NCBI GenBank assembly: GCA_028824015.1
Contig: JAPPFC010000035.1
Coordinates: 48,173-112,172 of the forward strand
DNA: 64,000 nt
DNA from: a bacterium
Lineage (GTDB): Bacteria > Actinomycetota > Acidimicrobiia > Spongiisociales > ZC4RG35
Direction: 5' to 3'
The translations under genes and the position numbers were made by a program. Below the pieces are notes generated by a model. The model made no database searches. It was not told the origin of the DNA and saw only the letters and a program-made list of their open reading frames with translations. Positions 1 through 8,848 of the stretch are shown here, piece by piece (within the stretch, counting starts at the first letter, position 1; every line of letters begins with the position of its first letter).

Positions 1-92
1 AAGGGGAAGCGGATGGTGGTGGCCGCCCCCCGCACCTTCACCCTGGGCTCCTCGGCCCGGGGCGCTCCCGAGTCAGACTCGGTGGTGGTCAT
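1..92 (-). CDS. ABC transporter permease, second subunit (partial, N-terminus only)
   Basis: Only the first 30 codons lie in the window; the gene runs off the left edge. The ATG overlaps the stop of the upstream permease gene in an ATGA arrangement, so the two are translationally coupled. The visible residues form a polar, charged N-terminal tail beginning MTTTESDSGAPR, as is common before the first membrane helix of DppC/OppC-type permeases. The DppC/OppC assignment rests on position directly after a DppB-type permease in a peptide-importer operon. No catalytic or membrane motif can be seen in the fragment itself. Confidence 0.5.
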   Translation of the reverse strand, partial: MTTTESDSGAPRAEEPRVKVRGAATTIRFP

Positions 93-1012
93 CGGGTGTA
101 CCTGATCTTGGGATTGATCCATGCGTACGCCAGGTCGGCCAGGAAATTACAGAGCACGAAGGCCGACCCGATGAGGATCACCGACCCCTGGATGACCGGG
201 AAGTCCCGCTGTATCACCGCCCGGATCAGGAGGCTCCCCAGACCCGGCCAGGCGAACACGTACTCGGTGACGATGGCGCCGCCGATCACCGCCGCGAAGA
301 TGACGGTGGCGTAGGTGATCACCGGCAGGGCGGCGTTCTTGAAGGCATGCTTCCAGATCACGACCGACTCGCGGACCCCTTTGATGCGAGCCAGTTTCAC
401 ATAGTCTCCGTACAGGGACTCCAGCATGGAGGAGCGGGTGAGTCGCATGATCCCCGCCGATACGAACCAGCCCAGGGTGAAGGTGGGCAGTACAACGGAC
501 CAGAGGCCCTCCCTCCCCCCGGTTGGAAACCACTGCAATTGCACCGAGAAGATTCGCAGCATCACCAGCCCGACCAGGAACGACGGCGCCGCCCCTCCCA
601 GGATGGAGAAGATCCGAGCCACATAGTCACTCCCCCGTCCCCGGTATTTGGCGGCATAGACCCCCAGGGGCAACGCGATCAGCAAGGCGAACACCATCGA
701 GAAGAACGACAGTTCCAGGCTGGGGAGGATCCGAAGCGACATGAGTTCGCCGACGGTGCGCCCCCGGAAATACAGCGAGGTCCCCAGGTCTCCGGTCACC
801 AATCCTCCCAGGAACACCCCGTACTGGACGATGAGAGGCTTGTCCAGCCCGTAGGCAGCCTTCAGTTGGTTGGCCATCTCCTCGGTCACCTGGGGCGGAA
901 TCATCCTCTCCACCGGGTCCCCGGTCAGCCTGACCAGGAAGAACAACACCGTGATCAGGACGAAGATCGAGACGACCGCCTGGGCCAGCCTCGCCAGTAC
1001 GAAGCGCCTCAT
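89..1012 (-). CDS. Dipeptide/oligopeptide-type ABC transporter permease (DppB/OppB family)
   Basis: A 307-residue inner-membrane permease of the binding-protein-dependent peptide/nickel importer class. The N-terminus (MRRFVLARLAQAVV) leads straight into a hydrophobic helix, followed by the family's conserved early soluble segment (TGDPVERM; Gln-Leu-x-x-x-x-Gly-Leu-Asp-Lys-Pro) and about five more membrane helices. The EAA-type loop is visible near residues 205-225 (DYVKLARIKGV...), where the ATPase would dock. The stop overlaps the next permease start by four bases, and the cyclase gene ends 99 bases upstream. A matching ATPase lies three genes upstream at 2975-4000. The solute-binding protein is not in the window, so the substrate is unknown. 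Confidence 0.9.
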   Translation of the reverse strand: MRRFVLARLAQAVVSIFVLITVLFFLVRLTGDPVERMIPPQVTEEMANQLKAAYGLDKPLIVQYGVFLGGLVTGDLGTSLYFRGRTVGELMSLRILPSLELSFFSMVFALLIALPLGVYAAKYRGRGSDYVARIFSILGGAAPSFLVGLVMLRIFSVQLQWFPTGGREGLWSVVLPTFTLGWFVSAGIMRLTRSSMLESLYGDYVKLARIKGVRESVVIWKHAFKNAALPVITYATVIFAAVIGGAIVTEYVFAWPGLGSLLIRAVIQRDFPVIQGSVILIGSAFVLCNFLADLAYAWINPKIRYTR

Positions 1013-1111
1013 CTTTTCATCACTCTCCGGGATTCCCGCTCTTCTCCGAAACCAACCACTTTCAGACTAGGGGACCGCTCGGGCCGAATGGGAATAATCA
1101 TCGCCGCCATC

Positions 1112-1996
1112 TCAGAAAATGCATAGGGGATTGACAGCCGATCCGGTCCCTCCCTTGAGGCGCAGCGGCGACATCATCAGCACGAACTCTGCCCGGCCCT
1201 CCGCGGAGCACACCGCCCTGAGCGCCTCGGTGTCCGGCCAGTCCAGGAGTGCGAGGCCCATCCCCGCCAGACCGAGGGAGTGGAGGGGGAGTTCGAGACC
1301 CGGGTAGGGAGAGGGCATCCGCTCGATGCAGTCTCCCCCGTACACCGCCACCTCCCGGCGATGAAGCCAGCGGATGGCGTCGATGTCGAGACCCGCCCGC
1401 CGTCCAGGCTCGGGGGGGTCGTCCTGCGCTTCGTGGACCATCCGCCCCGAGCGGACCAGCACCGCGTCACCGGACTCCGCTTCGACCCCCCAATACTCCT
1501 CGGCGGCCTCCAACTCGGCGGGGCCGATGGTGGCGGTCGGTTCGAGGTAGTCCACCCCCAGGGCCGAGGCCACATCCAGGAACACCCCCCTGGTCACCAC
1601 CCCCTCCGCCATCGCCTCTATCGACCCGAACCTCATCCCGGAGCGATCCACCTCCTCCGCCGCCTGGCGGCCGTTGTACATCTCGCCCTCGAAGTAGACA
1701 TGACCGACCGCGTCGAGATGGGTCACCGAGAGGCCGTGGGGTGCGATCCCCACGAAGTCCATGGTCGCCTCGGCGTGATGCGCGGCGTAGAGGAGGTAGT
1801 GGACCACCGGCCGGGGATTGGAGGGCCCCGACACGGTGTCGAGGTCCCTTCCTATCGAGACCACCCGGCCCGATCGCACCAGGGAGAGCGCCTCCTTCAC
1901 CTTGGCGGGCGTTATGTAGTTGAGCGTCCCACGCTGATCGTCGGCGCCCCACCGGCCCCGGTTGGAGAGTTCTGAGAAGATCTCCCGGTAATTCAA
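1112..1996 (-). CDS. Cyclase family protein (kynurenine-formamidase-like metal hydrolase)
   Basis: About 294 residues. It resembles the cyclase/putative polyketide hydrolase family, which includes bacterial kynurenine formamidases. The family metal-binding segment appears as THLDAVGH near the middle, followed by GEMYNG. It starts RGRWGADDQRGTLNYIT, typical of the actinobacterial branch. I chose a TTG start at 1996 because GAGAGGGG lies about eight bases upstream and the TTG overlaps the stop of the LLM gene (TTGA). An ATG seven codons further upstream has no ribosome site. Its place between an LLM oxidoreductase and a peptide-type permease suggests a role in breaking down an amide- or lactone-bearing substrate, but that is inference. 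The exact substrate is unknown. Confidence 0.8.
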   Translation of the reverse strand: MNYREIFSELSNRGRWGADDQRGTLNYITPAKVKEALSLVRSGRVVSIGRDLDTVSGPSNPRPVVHYLLYAAHHAEATMDFVGIAPHGLSVTHLDAVGHVYFEGEMYNGRQAAEEVDRSGMRFGSIEAMAEGVVTRGVFLDVASALGVDYLEPTATIGPAELEAAEEYWGVEAESGDAVLVRSGRMVHEAQDDPPEPGRRAGLDIDAIRWLHRREVAVYGGDCIERMPSPYPGLELPLHSLGLAGMGLALLDWPDTEALRAVCSAEGRAEFVLMMSPLRLKGGTGSAVNPLCIF

Positions 1997-2970
1997 GTGC
2001 CCGCCCCTCTCACCCATGAGAGCCTGGGGCGGATCTCGGTCACGAACAGTTCCAACTGCTCCAGGATGTCCTCGGTCTCCGGGCCGGGCGGGGTGGCGAT
2101 CTGGAGGTGGGTGGTCCCCGCCTCTGCGTACCTCTCCATCGAATCGACGATCCGCTCCACCGACCCCCGGCACGGGTGTTCCGGGTCGGAGCGGTCCGTA
2201 ACCTCCAGGTTCACCCGGTTCGAGTACACGAACCCCTCCGGATCCCGCCCGTACCCTGCCAGCCTCTCCTCGATGTCCTCCCGGACTCTGGGGATCCGGT
2301 CGTGGGGAACGAACGCTCCGTGCCAACCGGTGCCTATCCGGGCGGCCCGCCGGCGAGCCGGCAGGCTGTTCCCCCCCACCCAGATGGGGATGGTGCGCTG
2401 AACAGGCTTGGGGAAGAAACAGATGTCGGGCGGGAGGCTGTAGAAGCGTCCCTGGAAGCCGGGATGGTCCTCTCGCCACAACAGGGTCATCACGTCCAGG
2501 TACTCGTCGGTGACCGCTCCCCGGTCCGACCAGGAGGCGTCCACCGCCGCATACTCCTCGGGGATCCATCCCACCCCCACGCCCAGGATCAACCGCCCGC
2601 CGCACAGCACGTCGAGGGTGGAGAGCATCTTGGCCGCCACCACCGGGTGCCGGAGGGGCACCACCAGCGTCCCCAGGGCCAGCCGGATCCGCCGGGTGAG
2701 CGCCGAGAGGAATCCGAGCAGCGTCAACGGTTCGTACACCGGTTCGTCGGCATCCATGTCCCCGATCCCCGCTTCGCTCCACGGCCGGAGGCCGCTCATC
2801 TCTCCCTTCCCGCTGTAGGGATGGGGAGAGGTGATGTTCCTGGCCAGCACGATGTGGTCTCCTATCCACACATCGTCCAACCCCGCCTCCTCGGCCGCTT
2901 CGGCGACCCTGCGAAAGGTCCCGACATGGGCGGCTCCCCTGAAATTGGGGATACTGATTCCGAATTCCAT
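1993..2970 (-). CDS. LLM-class F420-dependent oxidoreductase
   Basis: A 325-residue luciferase-like TIM-barrel oxidoreductase. It begins MEFGISIPNFRG and has typical family segments: DDVWIGDHI, LALGTLVVPLRHP and LILGVGVGW near residue 140, then PIWVGGNS. These are the phosphate/F420-binding loops of the family. The start at 2970 has GGAG upstream and lies four bases after the ATPase stop. The next gene overlaps by four bases, so the gene sits inside the operon running from 8771 down to the left edge. F420 use is inferred from the close similarity to actinobacterial LLM proteins; an FMN-dependent monooxygenase is the alternative. Substrate unknown. Confidence 0.85.
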   Translation of the reverse strand: MEFGISIPNFRGAAHVGTFRRVAEAAEEAGLDDVWIGDHIVLARNITSPHPYSGKGEMSGLRPWSEAGIGDMDADEPVYEPLTLLGFLSALTRRIRLALGTLVVPLRHPVVAAKMLSTLDVLCGGRLILGVGVGWIPEEYAAVDASWSDRGAVTDEYLDVMTLLWREDHPGFQGRFYSLPPDICFFPKPVQRTIPIWVGGNSLPARRRAARIGTGWHGAFVPHDRIPRVREDIEERLAGYGRDPEGFVYSNRVNLEVTDRSDPEHPCRGSVERIVDSMERYAEAGTTHLQIATPPGPETEDILEQLELFVTEIRPRLSWVRGAGT

Positions 2971-2974
2971 CGAC

Positions 2975-4000
2975 CTATCGGCTCCCCACGGCCACCTGTT
3001 GCCACGACCGGGTGCCCGATCCCGGATAGAGATGGCATGAGACCCCGTGACCCGGCTCCAACTCACCATGCTCGGGGGCCAGGTCGGAGCACTGCTCCAT
3101 CACATAGGGACAGCGCGGGTGGAAGGTGCATCCGCCCGGGGGGTCGATGGGGCTCGGGACCTCTCCCTCCAGAATGATCTCCTGGCTCTCTATGTCGGGA
3201 TGGGCCGGCGGGACCGCCGACAGGAGTGCCTCGGTGTACGGATGGGCGGGGGTGGAGAACAACGACTCGGCGCCGGCCAACTCGATCACCCTGCCCACGT
3301 ACATCACCATCACCCGGTCGGAGAGGTGAGCCACCCCGCTCAGGTCGTGGGAGATGAGCAGGTAGGCCAGGTCGAAGCGCTCCTGGAGATCGGCCAGCAG
3401 GTTCATCACCTGGGCTCGGATGGAGACGTCCAGGGCGGAGACCGGCTCGTCCAGGATCACCACCTTCGGGTTGGGCGCCAGGGCGCGGGCGATGGCGATC
3501 CGCTGTCGCTGCCCCCCGCTGAACTCGTGGGGGTAGAGGTCGGCGTGCGCCCCGTAGTCCAGTCCCACCTGGCTCATCACCTCCCCCACCCGGTCGTAGG
3601 CCTCCTCGCGGGTCCGGTCACCGGCCGACTGGATCGGCTCGGCGATGATGTCGCGAATCCTCATGCGGGGAGAGAGCGAGGAGAAGGGATCCTGGAAGAC
3701 CACCTGGACGTTCCGGCGGTAGTCCACCAGTTGCTCTCTCGGGTAGTCGATGCTCACCTCGTCGCCCTGGAAGAAGATCCGCCCCTCGGTGGGAGACTCC
3801 AGGAGCAGGAGCAGGCGGGCCAATGTGGTCTTGCCGCATCCCGACTCGCCCACCACCCCCAGCGTCTCCCCGGGCCACAGCCGCAGATCGATCCCGTTCA
3901 CCGCCTTCACCACCCCCTGGCCGCCGAATCCCAACGCTCCGGTCATGGCGAAGTGCTTGTGGAGGCCCTCGGCCTCCAGCAGGGGCCTGGCTTCGGTCAT
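2975..4000 (-). CDS. Peptide-type ABC transporter ATP-binding protein (OppF/DppF family)
   Basis: A 341-residue cytoplasmic ATPase. It shows Walker A (GESGCGKTT, about residue 53), the signature SGGQRQRIAIARAL, Walker B (VVILDEPVSALD) and the switch histidine (LLISHDLSG). The C-terminal oligopeptide extension is present, with PAHPYTEALLSAVP and a cysteine cluster (CTFHPRCPY...C) that in this family often carries an Fe-S cluster. AGGAGAG lies five to six bases before the ATG. The first four bases overlap the acyl-CoA ligase stop. It would power the permeases at 1-1012. A second ATPase (OppD type) and the binding protein are not in view. Confidence 0.93.
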   Translation of the reverse strand: MTEARPLLEAEGLHKHFAMTGALGFGGQGVVKAVNGIDLRLWPGETLGVVGESGCGKTTLARLLLLLESPTEGRIFFQGDEVSIDYPREQLVDYRRNVQVVFQDPFSSLSPRMRIRDIIAEPIQSAGDRTREEAYDRVGEVMSQVGLDYGAHADLYPHEFSGGQRQRIAIARALAPNPKVVILDEPVSALDVSIRAQVMNLLADLQERFDLAYLLISHDLSGVAHLSDRVMVMYVGRVIELAGAESLFSTPAHPYTEALLSAVPPAHPDIESQEIILEGEVPSPIDPPGGCTFHPRCPYVMEQCSDLAPEHGELEPGHGVSCHLYPGSGTRSWQQVAVGSR

Positions 4001-5628
4001 ACTCTCTCTCCTGGCGGGCGCGAACGCCGACGATCTCCCAGCATCTGTCTCAACTCGCGCTTGCGGACCTTGCCCTGGGAATCGATCGGCAGATCAGAGA
4101 CGAACTCTACACGCTTAGGCGTCTTGTAACCGGCCAGGCGCGCCCGGCAGAACTCGATCAAATCCGCTTCGGAGACGCCGGCATCCCGGCCCAGCACCAC
4201 CGCCGCGGTCACCGCCTCGGTCCACTCCGGGTGAGCCATCCCGACCACGGCCGCCTCCATCACGCCGGGGTGGGTCCGGATCGTCTCCTCGACCTCGGCC
4301 GAGGAGACGTTCATCCCTCCCGTCTTGATCATGTCCTTCAGCCGGTCGTGGAAGAACAGGTTTCCGACCGAGTCGAGGCGGACCACGTCGCCGGTGTGCA
4401 GCCAGCCGTCCCGGAGCACGGCGGCGGTGGCCCGGGGGTTCCGGTAGTAGCCCTCCATCACCCCCGGAGAGCGGCACAGCAACTCGCCCACCTCGCAGTC
4501 GGCGCCACTTTCGTCCACCACCCGCACCTCCACGTGGGGAGTCGGTCTGCCGATCCAGCGGGAGTCCCTCTCCGGAATCTCCGAGGGGTCTCTGAAGAAC
4601 CCGATCACCCCCAGTTGGCTGAGTTCGGACTGTCCCCAGTAGGTGGCCCAGGTCACCCCCCGAGCCCGCTTGGACAACTCCGAGACCACCCCGAAGGGGA
4701 TCGGGCCGCCGTACACGTGCGCCTGGCGAAGGGAGGAGAGGTCCCTCCACCCGAAGTCGGGGTGGCGGATCATGCGGTGATAGAAGGTGGGGGTCTGGGA
4801 GGTGTTGGTCACCCCCTCGGTCTCGATGGCCACCAGCACCGCCCCCGGCTCGGTGCGGGGAATCATCACCAGCGTCGCCCCCATCGAGATCAGATTGGTC
4901 ACCGCTCCCGTGCCGGCCATGGTGTAGACGGGGGCCAGCAGCAGGAACACATCCGACGCCTCCACGTACCTCTCATAGGACCAGGAGGGGGTGGTGGAGA
5001 TCATCATCGCCCGGTGGGTGACCATCACCCCCTTGGGGACGCTCTCGGTGCCGCTCGTGTACATCACCATCGCCAGGTCGTTCTCCTCCACCAGCGCCTC
5101 GGGCATTTCCTCGGAGACGCCGTCCAGCATCTCGGAGAAGCTGATCTCGCCCGGCCGGGGGGTCCCGTCCATGACCACCAGGCGGGGATTGCCCCGGGCT
5201 CTCGCCACACCCTCCCCGGCCCGCCCGGCCATTCCCGGCCCGGCGATCACCATCCGGGGAGTGGAGTGATCGACTTGGCGCGCCACTTCCGCCGGGGTGT
5301 AGGAGGGGTTCAGGGAGGTGAACACCGCACCCTGTTTCAGGATGCCGTAATAGACGCCCACCGCCTCGGCCACGTTGTGGCTCATCAGCGCCACCAGGTC
5401 GCCCCGGCCCACCCCCAGGCGGGCCAGCCCGCCAGCCACCCGGTTGGAGAACCGGTCCAGGTCCCGGTAGGTGATCACCCGCCGGTTCCCGCTCCCCGAT
5501 CGGGCGATGATCGCCGGCTTGTCCCCCTGTCGAGCCGCCTGCCTCCGGACCATGTCTCCCAGGGCGGCCCGTCGCAACAGGTTCTCGACCAGATCATCCC
5601 CGCGTCGAGCGGACCCGTCCGAGGTCAT
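3997..5628 (-). CDS. AMP-dependent acyl-CoA synthetase/ligase
   Basis: A 543-residue ANL-superfamily ligase that activates a carboxylic acid to its acyl-adenylate and then the CoA thioester. The P-loop-like motif is MYTSGTESVPKGV, with Glu where Thr is usual. The A5-type motif YWGQSELSQLG, the GWLHTGD motif, the hinge DRLKDMIKTGGMNVS and the C-terminal catalytic lysine region (DSQGKVRKREL) are all visible. It lies 13 bases after the E2 gene and overlaps the OppF-type ATPase by four bases, so uptake, CoA activation and 2-oxoacid oxidation appear co-transcribed. Chain length and specificity cannot be judged from the sequence. Confidence 0.9.
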   Translation of the reverse strand: MTSDGSARRGDDLVENLLRRAALGDMVRRQAARQGDKPAIIARSGSGNRRVITYRDLDRFSNRVAGGLARLGVGRGDLVALMSHNVAEAVGVYYGILKQGAVFTSLNPSYTPAEVARQVDHSTPRMVIAGPGMAGRAGEGVARARGNPRLVVMDGTPRPGEISFSEMLDGVSEEMPEALVEENDLAMVMYTSGTESVPKGVMVTHRAMMISTTPSWSYERYVEASDVFLLLAPVYTMAGTGAVTNLISMGATLVMIPRTEPGAVLVAIETEGVTNTSQTPTFYHRMIRHPDFGWRDLSSLRQAHVYGGPIPFGVVSELSKRARGVTWATYWGQSELSQLGVIGFFRDPSEIPERDSRWIGRPTPHVEVRVVDESGADCEVGELLCRSPGVMEGYYRNPRATAAVLRDGWLHTGDVVRLDSVGNLFFHDRLKDMIKTGGMNVSSAEVEETIRTHPGVMEAAVVGMAHPEWTEAVTAAVVLGRDAGVSEADLIEFCRARLAGYKTPKRVEFVSDLPIDSQGKVRKRELRQMLGDRRRSRPPGERV

Positions 5629-5641
5629 CTCAAAGGCTCAC

Positions 5642-6820
5642 CTACTCCGATTCCAGGACAGCGCCGAGCGCCCGGAGGAAACGGGCCCCCGTGGCCCCGT
5701 CCACCACCCGGTGATCGAAGGCGCCCGACACATAGCAGGTGGGCCCGGCCACCACCTGGCGGTCCACCACCATGGGCCGCTCCGCAATCGTCCCGAAGTA
5801 GATGGTGGCCGCCGTGTTCAGGCTGATGATCGGGGTCCCGAAGTCGACGCCTCTCGGGCCCAGATTGGAGGTGGTGATGGTGGCGCCCCCGATGTCGGAG
5901 AAGGTGAGCTTTCTTCGACGGGCGGCATCGGCGAGGCGGCGTATCTCCCCGGACAGTTCCTCCAGCCCCATCCGGTCGGCGCCCTGCACCACCGGGGCCG
6001 CCAAGCCGTGCGGGGTGTCGACCCCTATGGCCACGTTCACTTCGTCGTACACGATCACCGATTTGTCGGACAAGGCGGCATTCACCTCCGGGACCTCGCG
6101 ACAGGCTTCGACCACCGCCGCCACCATCAGGTCGTTGAGAGAGACCTCCAGGCCTTCGGACCGGCAAGCCGCCAGACGGATGATGAGAGGACCGGCCCAC
6201 ACCGACACCGTCTGGGAGAAGTGGGGGATCTCCGTCCAGTTGCGCGCCATGGCGGCCGCCATCGCCCGGGGATATCCGCGCAGGGGACGCCGTTCCCTCA
6301 CCCGGGGACCGGAAGGGCCCGCCTCGGCGGCGGCCGCCTCCACGTCGTCGGGCGTGATGATCCCCGCCCGGCCGGTGCCCTGCACGCCGGCCAGGTCGAT
6401 CCCGAGGCTCTTGGCCAGGGCCCGGGCCTTGGGCATGGCCCTGATACGTTCCTTTGCAGCCGGTTCCGTCCTCCCCGGCCTCGGCGCGGGGCTCGGACCG
6501 GGCGCCGCCGGCCCCCCGGACGGAGCGCCGGGAACCGTCTCCCCCGAGAGGAGTTCGGCGATCTGCTCGGGGGTGGGCGTGCTGCCCACCTCGGCCATGA
6601 CCGCCACCGGCGCGCCCACCCGGACTTCGGTGGATACCGGAGCGACGATCTTCGCCAGCAGGCCCGCCCCCATCGCCTCCACCACGATGGCGCTCTTCTC
6701 GTTCTCCACCTCATAGAGGGCGTCGCCGACCGCCACTTCCTCTCCCTCGGCCTTGTACCAGGCGATGATGGTGCCCATCTCCATGGTTTCCCCCAGTGCG
6801 GGGAGTCGCAGGACGTGCAT
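5642..6820 (-). CDS. 2-oxoacid dehydrogenase complex E2 (dihydrolipoamide acyltransferase)
   Basis: A 392-residue E2 core. An N-terminal lipoyl domain (about residues 1-75) carries the modified lysine as Lys42 in ENEKSA, a variant of the usual ETDKA. A proline/alanine-rich linker follows, then a peripheral subunit-binding domain (RAMPKARALAKSLGID... GTGRAGIITPDDV, about 128-165). The C-terminal acyltransferase domain ends with the catalytic HRVVDG near residue 373. It lies five bases after the E1 beta stop. With E1 alpha and beta it would build a pyruvate, acetoin or branched-chain 2-oxoacid dehydrogenase. E3 is not in the window, so a shared dihydrolipoamide dehydrogenase elsewhere is expected. 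Confidence 0.92.
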   Translation of the reverse strand: MHVLRLPALGETMEMGTIIAWYKAEGEEVAVGDALYEVENEKSAIVVEAMGAGLLAKIVAPVSTEVRVGAPVAVMAEVGSTPTPEQIAELLSGETVPGAPSGGPAAPGPSPAPRPGRTEPAAKERIRAMPKARALAKSLGIDLAGVQGTGRAGIITPDDVEAAAAEAGPSGPRVRERRPLRGYPRAMAAAMARNWTEIPHFSQTVSVWAGPLIIRLAACRSEGLEVSLNDLMVAAVVEACREVPEVNAALSDKSVIVYDEVNVAIGVDTPHGLAAPVVQGADRMGLEELSGEIRRLADAARRRKLTFSDIGGATITTSNLGPRGVDFGTPIISLNTAATIYFGTIAERPMVVDRQVVAGPTCYVSGAFDHRVVDGATGARFLRALGAVLESE

Positions 6821-6825
6821 GAGAG

Positions 6826-7812
6826 TCAGTCGAGCCTCCTCACCGCTTCGGTCACCGAGGCGGCCGTCGGTATCAGGAACTGCTGGAGATAACGGCTCTG
6901 GGGGATGGGGACGTCGGCGGAAGCCACCCGGATGATCGGCGACTCCAGGTACTCGAGCGCCTCCTCGGCGATGATGGCCGCCACCTCCCCTCCGGCGCCG
7001 CCGGTCTTGGGCGCCTCGTGGGCGATCACCACCCGGCCGGTCTTGGCCACCGACTCCAGGATGGTGTCGAGGTCCAGCGGACGAAGGCCCCGGGGATCGA
7101 CCACCTCCACGTCTATTCCCTCCGCCTCCAACTGCGCGGCGGCCCGAAGCGACTCGCCCACCATACGCGACCAGGCGATCACCGTGACGTCGCTCCCCTC
7201 CCGCTTCACCGCAGCCTCGCCCAGGGGCACCAGGTGGTCGCCGGCGGGGACCTCCCCCCGGTGGGCGTACAGACCGGCATGCTCGAAGAACAGCACCGGG
7301 TTGTCGTCCCGGATGGACGACTTCATGAGCCCCAGCGCATCGGCGGGGTCAGACGGGATCACCACATACGCTCCCGACGCGGAGAGGAACAGGGCCTCGG
7401 GGCTGACGTCGTGCTCGGGACCGGCCCCCTTGGCGCCTTCGGGAAGCCTTATCACCAACGGGACGGTGAAGACGCCCCCGTGCATGTACCGCCAACGCGC
7501 CGCCTTGTGGTAGATCTCGTCCATGGCGATCCCGAAATACCCGCTCGACTGCAACTCCGCCACCGGCCGCAGCCCGGTGATGGCGGCGCCGACCGCCGCT
7601 CCCACGATCATCGTCTCCGAGATGGGGGTGTCGATCACCCGCCCGGGGCCGAACTGCTCCAGCAACCCGGCGGTCGCCCCGTAAATACCTCCGTAGACGG
7701 CCACGTCCTCTCCCCAGACGAACACCCGGTCGTCGCGTTCCATCTCCTCGCGGAGCGCCTCCCGGATTGCCTGGGAGAAAGTGAGGGTGCGGGTGGCGGT
7801 GGCCTGGCTCAT
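6826..7812 (-). CDS. 2-oxoacid dehydrogenase E1 component, beta subunit
   Basis: A 328-residue transketolase-fold subunit. The start MSQATATRTLTFSQAIREAL overlaps the E1 alpha stop by four bases (ATGA). Family hallmarks include VFVWGEDVAVYGG, the conserved ETMIVGAAVGAA, AMDEIYHKAA and the C-terminal domain DVTVIAWSRMV. Open frame continues upstream of this ATG, but that stretch is a shadow of E1 alpha. The beta subunit completes the thiamine-diphosphate active site at the alpha/beta interface. Similarity is to the acetoin/branched-chain/pyruvate dehydrogenase beta family; substrate cannot be fixed. Confidence 0.93.
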   Translation of the reverse strand: MSQATATRTLTFSQAIREALREEMERDDRVFVWGEDVAVYGGIYGATAGLLEQFGPGRVIDTPISETMIVGAAVGAAITGLRPVAELQSSGYFGIAMDEIYHKAARWRYMHGGVFTVPLVIRLPEGAKGAGPEHDVSPEALFLSASGAYVVIPSDPADALGLMKSSIRDDNPVLFFEHAGLYAHRGEVPAGDHLVPLGEAAVKREGSDVTVIAWSRMVGESLRAAAQLEAEGIDVEVVDPRGLRPLDLDTILESVAKTGRVVIAHEAPKTGGAGGEVAAIIAEEALEYLESPIIRVASADVPIPQSRYLQQFLIPTAASVTEAVRRLD

Positions 7813-8771
7813 ACGTAGAGACCCTCGAAGAGCCGCTCGGGACCGGGCATGGGCGCCGACGACGCTTCCTCCACCGCCCGGTCTATCGTGTCCTGGACCC
7901 TCGCCTCCAGCTCGTCGAGGCCCTCCTCGGTGGCGATCCCGTCGGCCACCAATCGGGCCGCCAGGTTGGTGATCGGGTCCAGGGCCAGCAAGCGCTCGGT
8001 CTCCTCCTCGGTGCGGTAAACCTGTGGGTCTCCCTCGTAGTGTCCCCGGAAGCGATGGCACATGGCCTCAATCAGGGTGGGGCCCTCCCCGGCCCTGGCC
8101 CGGTCCACCGCCTCGCAAGTGGCCCGGTAGACCTCGGTCACGTCCATGCCGTTGATGCGAACCCCAGGCATCCCGTATCCCGCCGCCCGGTCCACTATCC
8201 GGCCGGCGGTGGAATCGGCAGCCGGCACCGACACCGCATACCCGTTGTTCTCGCATATCCACACCACCGGCAGCTTCCAGGCCGCGGCGGCGTTGACCGA
8301 TTCATGAAAGGCCCCCCGGTTGGCGGTCCCGTCCCCGAAGAAGCACACCACCACCTGGTCGGTCCCCCGGTACCTGGCGCTGAACGCCGCCCCGGTGGCG
8401 ATGCCGAAGCAACTCCCCAGGGTGCCCCCCTGGCCGAGTATCCCCAACTCGGGGTCGGCGAAGTGAGGTATCCCCGCTCCCAGCCCGCCGGTGGCGCCGG
8501 CGGTGTTGGCCATCAGGTCGCCGAACATGGCGGCCAAAGACATCCCCTTGGCGATGGTGTACCCGAACCCCCGGTGGGCGTACATCAGATAGTCGTCGCG
8601 GCGCAACGGCGCCACGCCGCCCGCCGGTATCGCCTCCTGTCCCCGTCCGGAGTGGTACCCGGCCAGGACTCTCCCCTCCTGCAGCAGACGCAGGGCGGTC
8701 TGGTCCCAGAGCTTCATGGTCACCATCGACTCGTAGAGTTCCAGGAGCGTTGCGGGAGTGATCGCGGTCAT
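7809..8771 (-). CDS. 2-oxoacid dehydrogenase E1 component, alpha subunit
   Basis: A 320-residue thiamine-diphosphate-dependent subunit that decarboxylates a 2-oxoacid and passes the acyl group to E2. The TPP/magnesium motif starts FFGDGTANRGAFHES and ends ICENNGY, the classic GDG(x~28)NN pattern, near residues 145-177. Other hallmarks are YHSGRGQEA, YAHRGFGYTIAKG and the RFRGHYEGDP loop, which in regulated complexes carries phosphorylation serines. It is the first gene of the complex; the SDR gene ends 77 bases upstream on the same strand. The alpha2-beta2 architecture resembles acetoin dehydrogenase and branched-chain complexes more than the single-chain AceE type. Confidence 0.93.
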   Translation of the reverse strand: MTAITPATLLELYESMVTMKLWDQTALRLLQEGRVLAGYHSGRGQEAIPAGGVAPLRRDDYLMYAHRGFGYTIAKGMSLAAMFGDLMANTAGATGGLGAGIPHFADPELGILGQGGTLGSCFGIATGAAFSARYRGTDQVVVCFFGDGTANRGAFHESVNAAAAWKLPVVWICENNGYAVSVPAADSTAGRIVDRAAGYGMPGVRINGMDVTEVYRATCEAVDRARAGEGPTLIEAMCHRFRGHYEGDPQVYRTEEETERLLALDPITNLAARLVADGIATEEGLDELEARVQDTIDRAVEEASSAPMPGPERLFEGLYV

Positions 8772-8848
8772 TTGCTGCTCACTTCGTTCTTGCCAAAACC
8801 ATCACCTTACTCAGAGCGCCCGGCCGGCCTCCTCGCCGGGGTCCGGGG

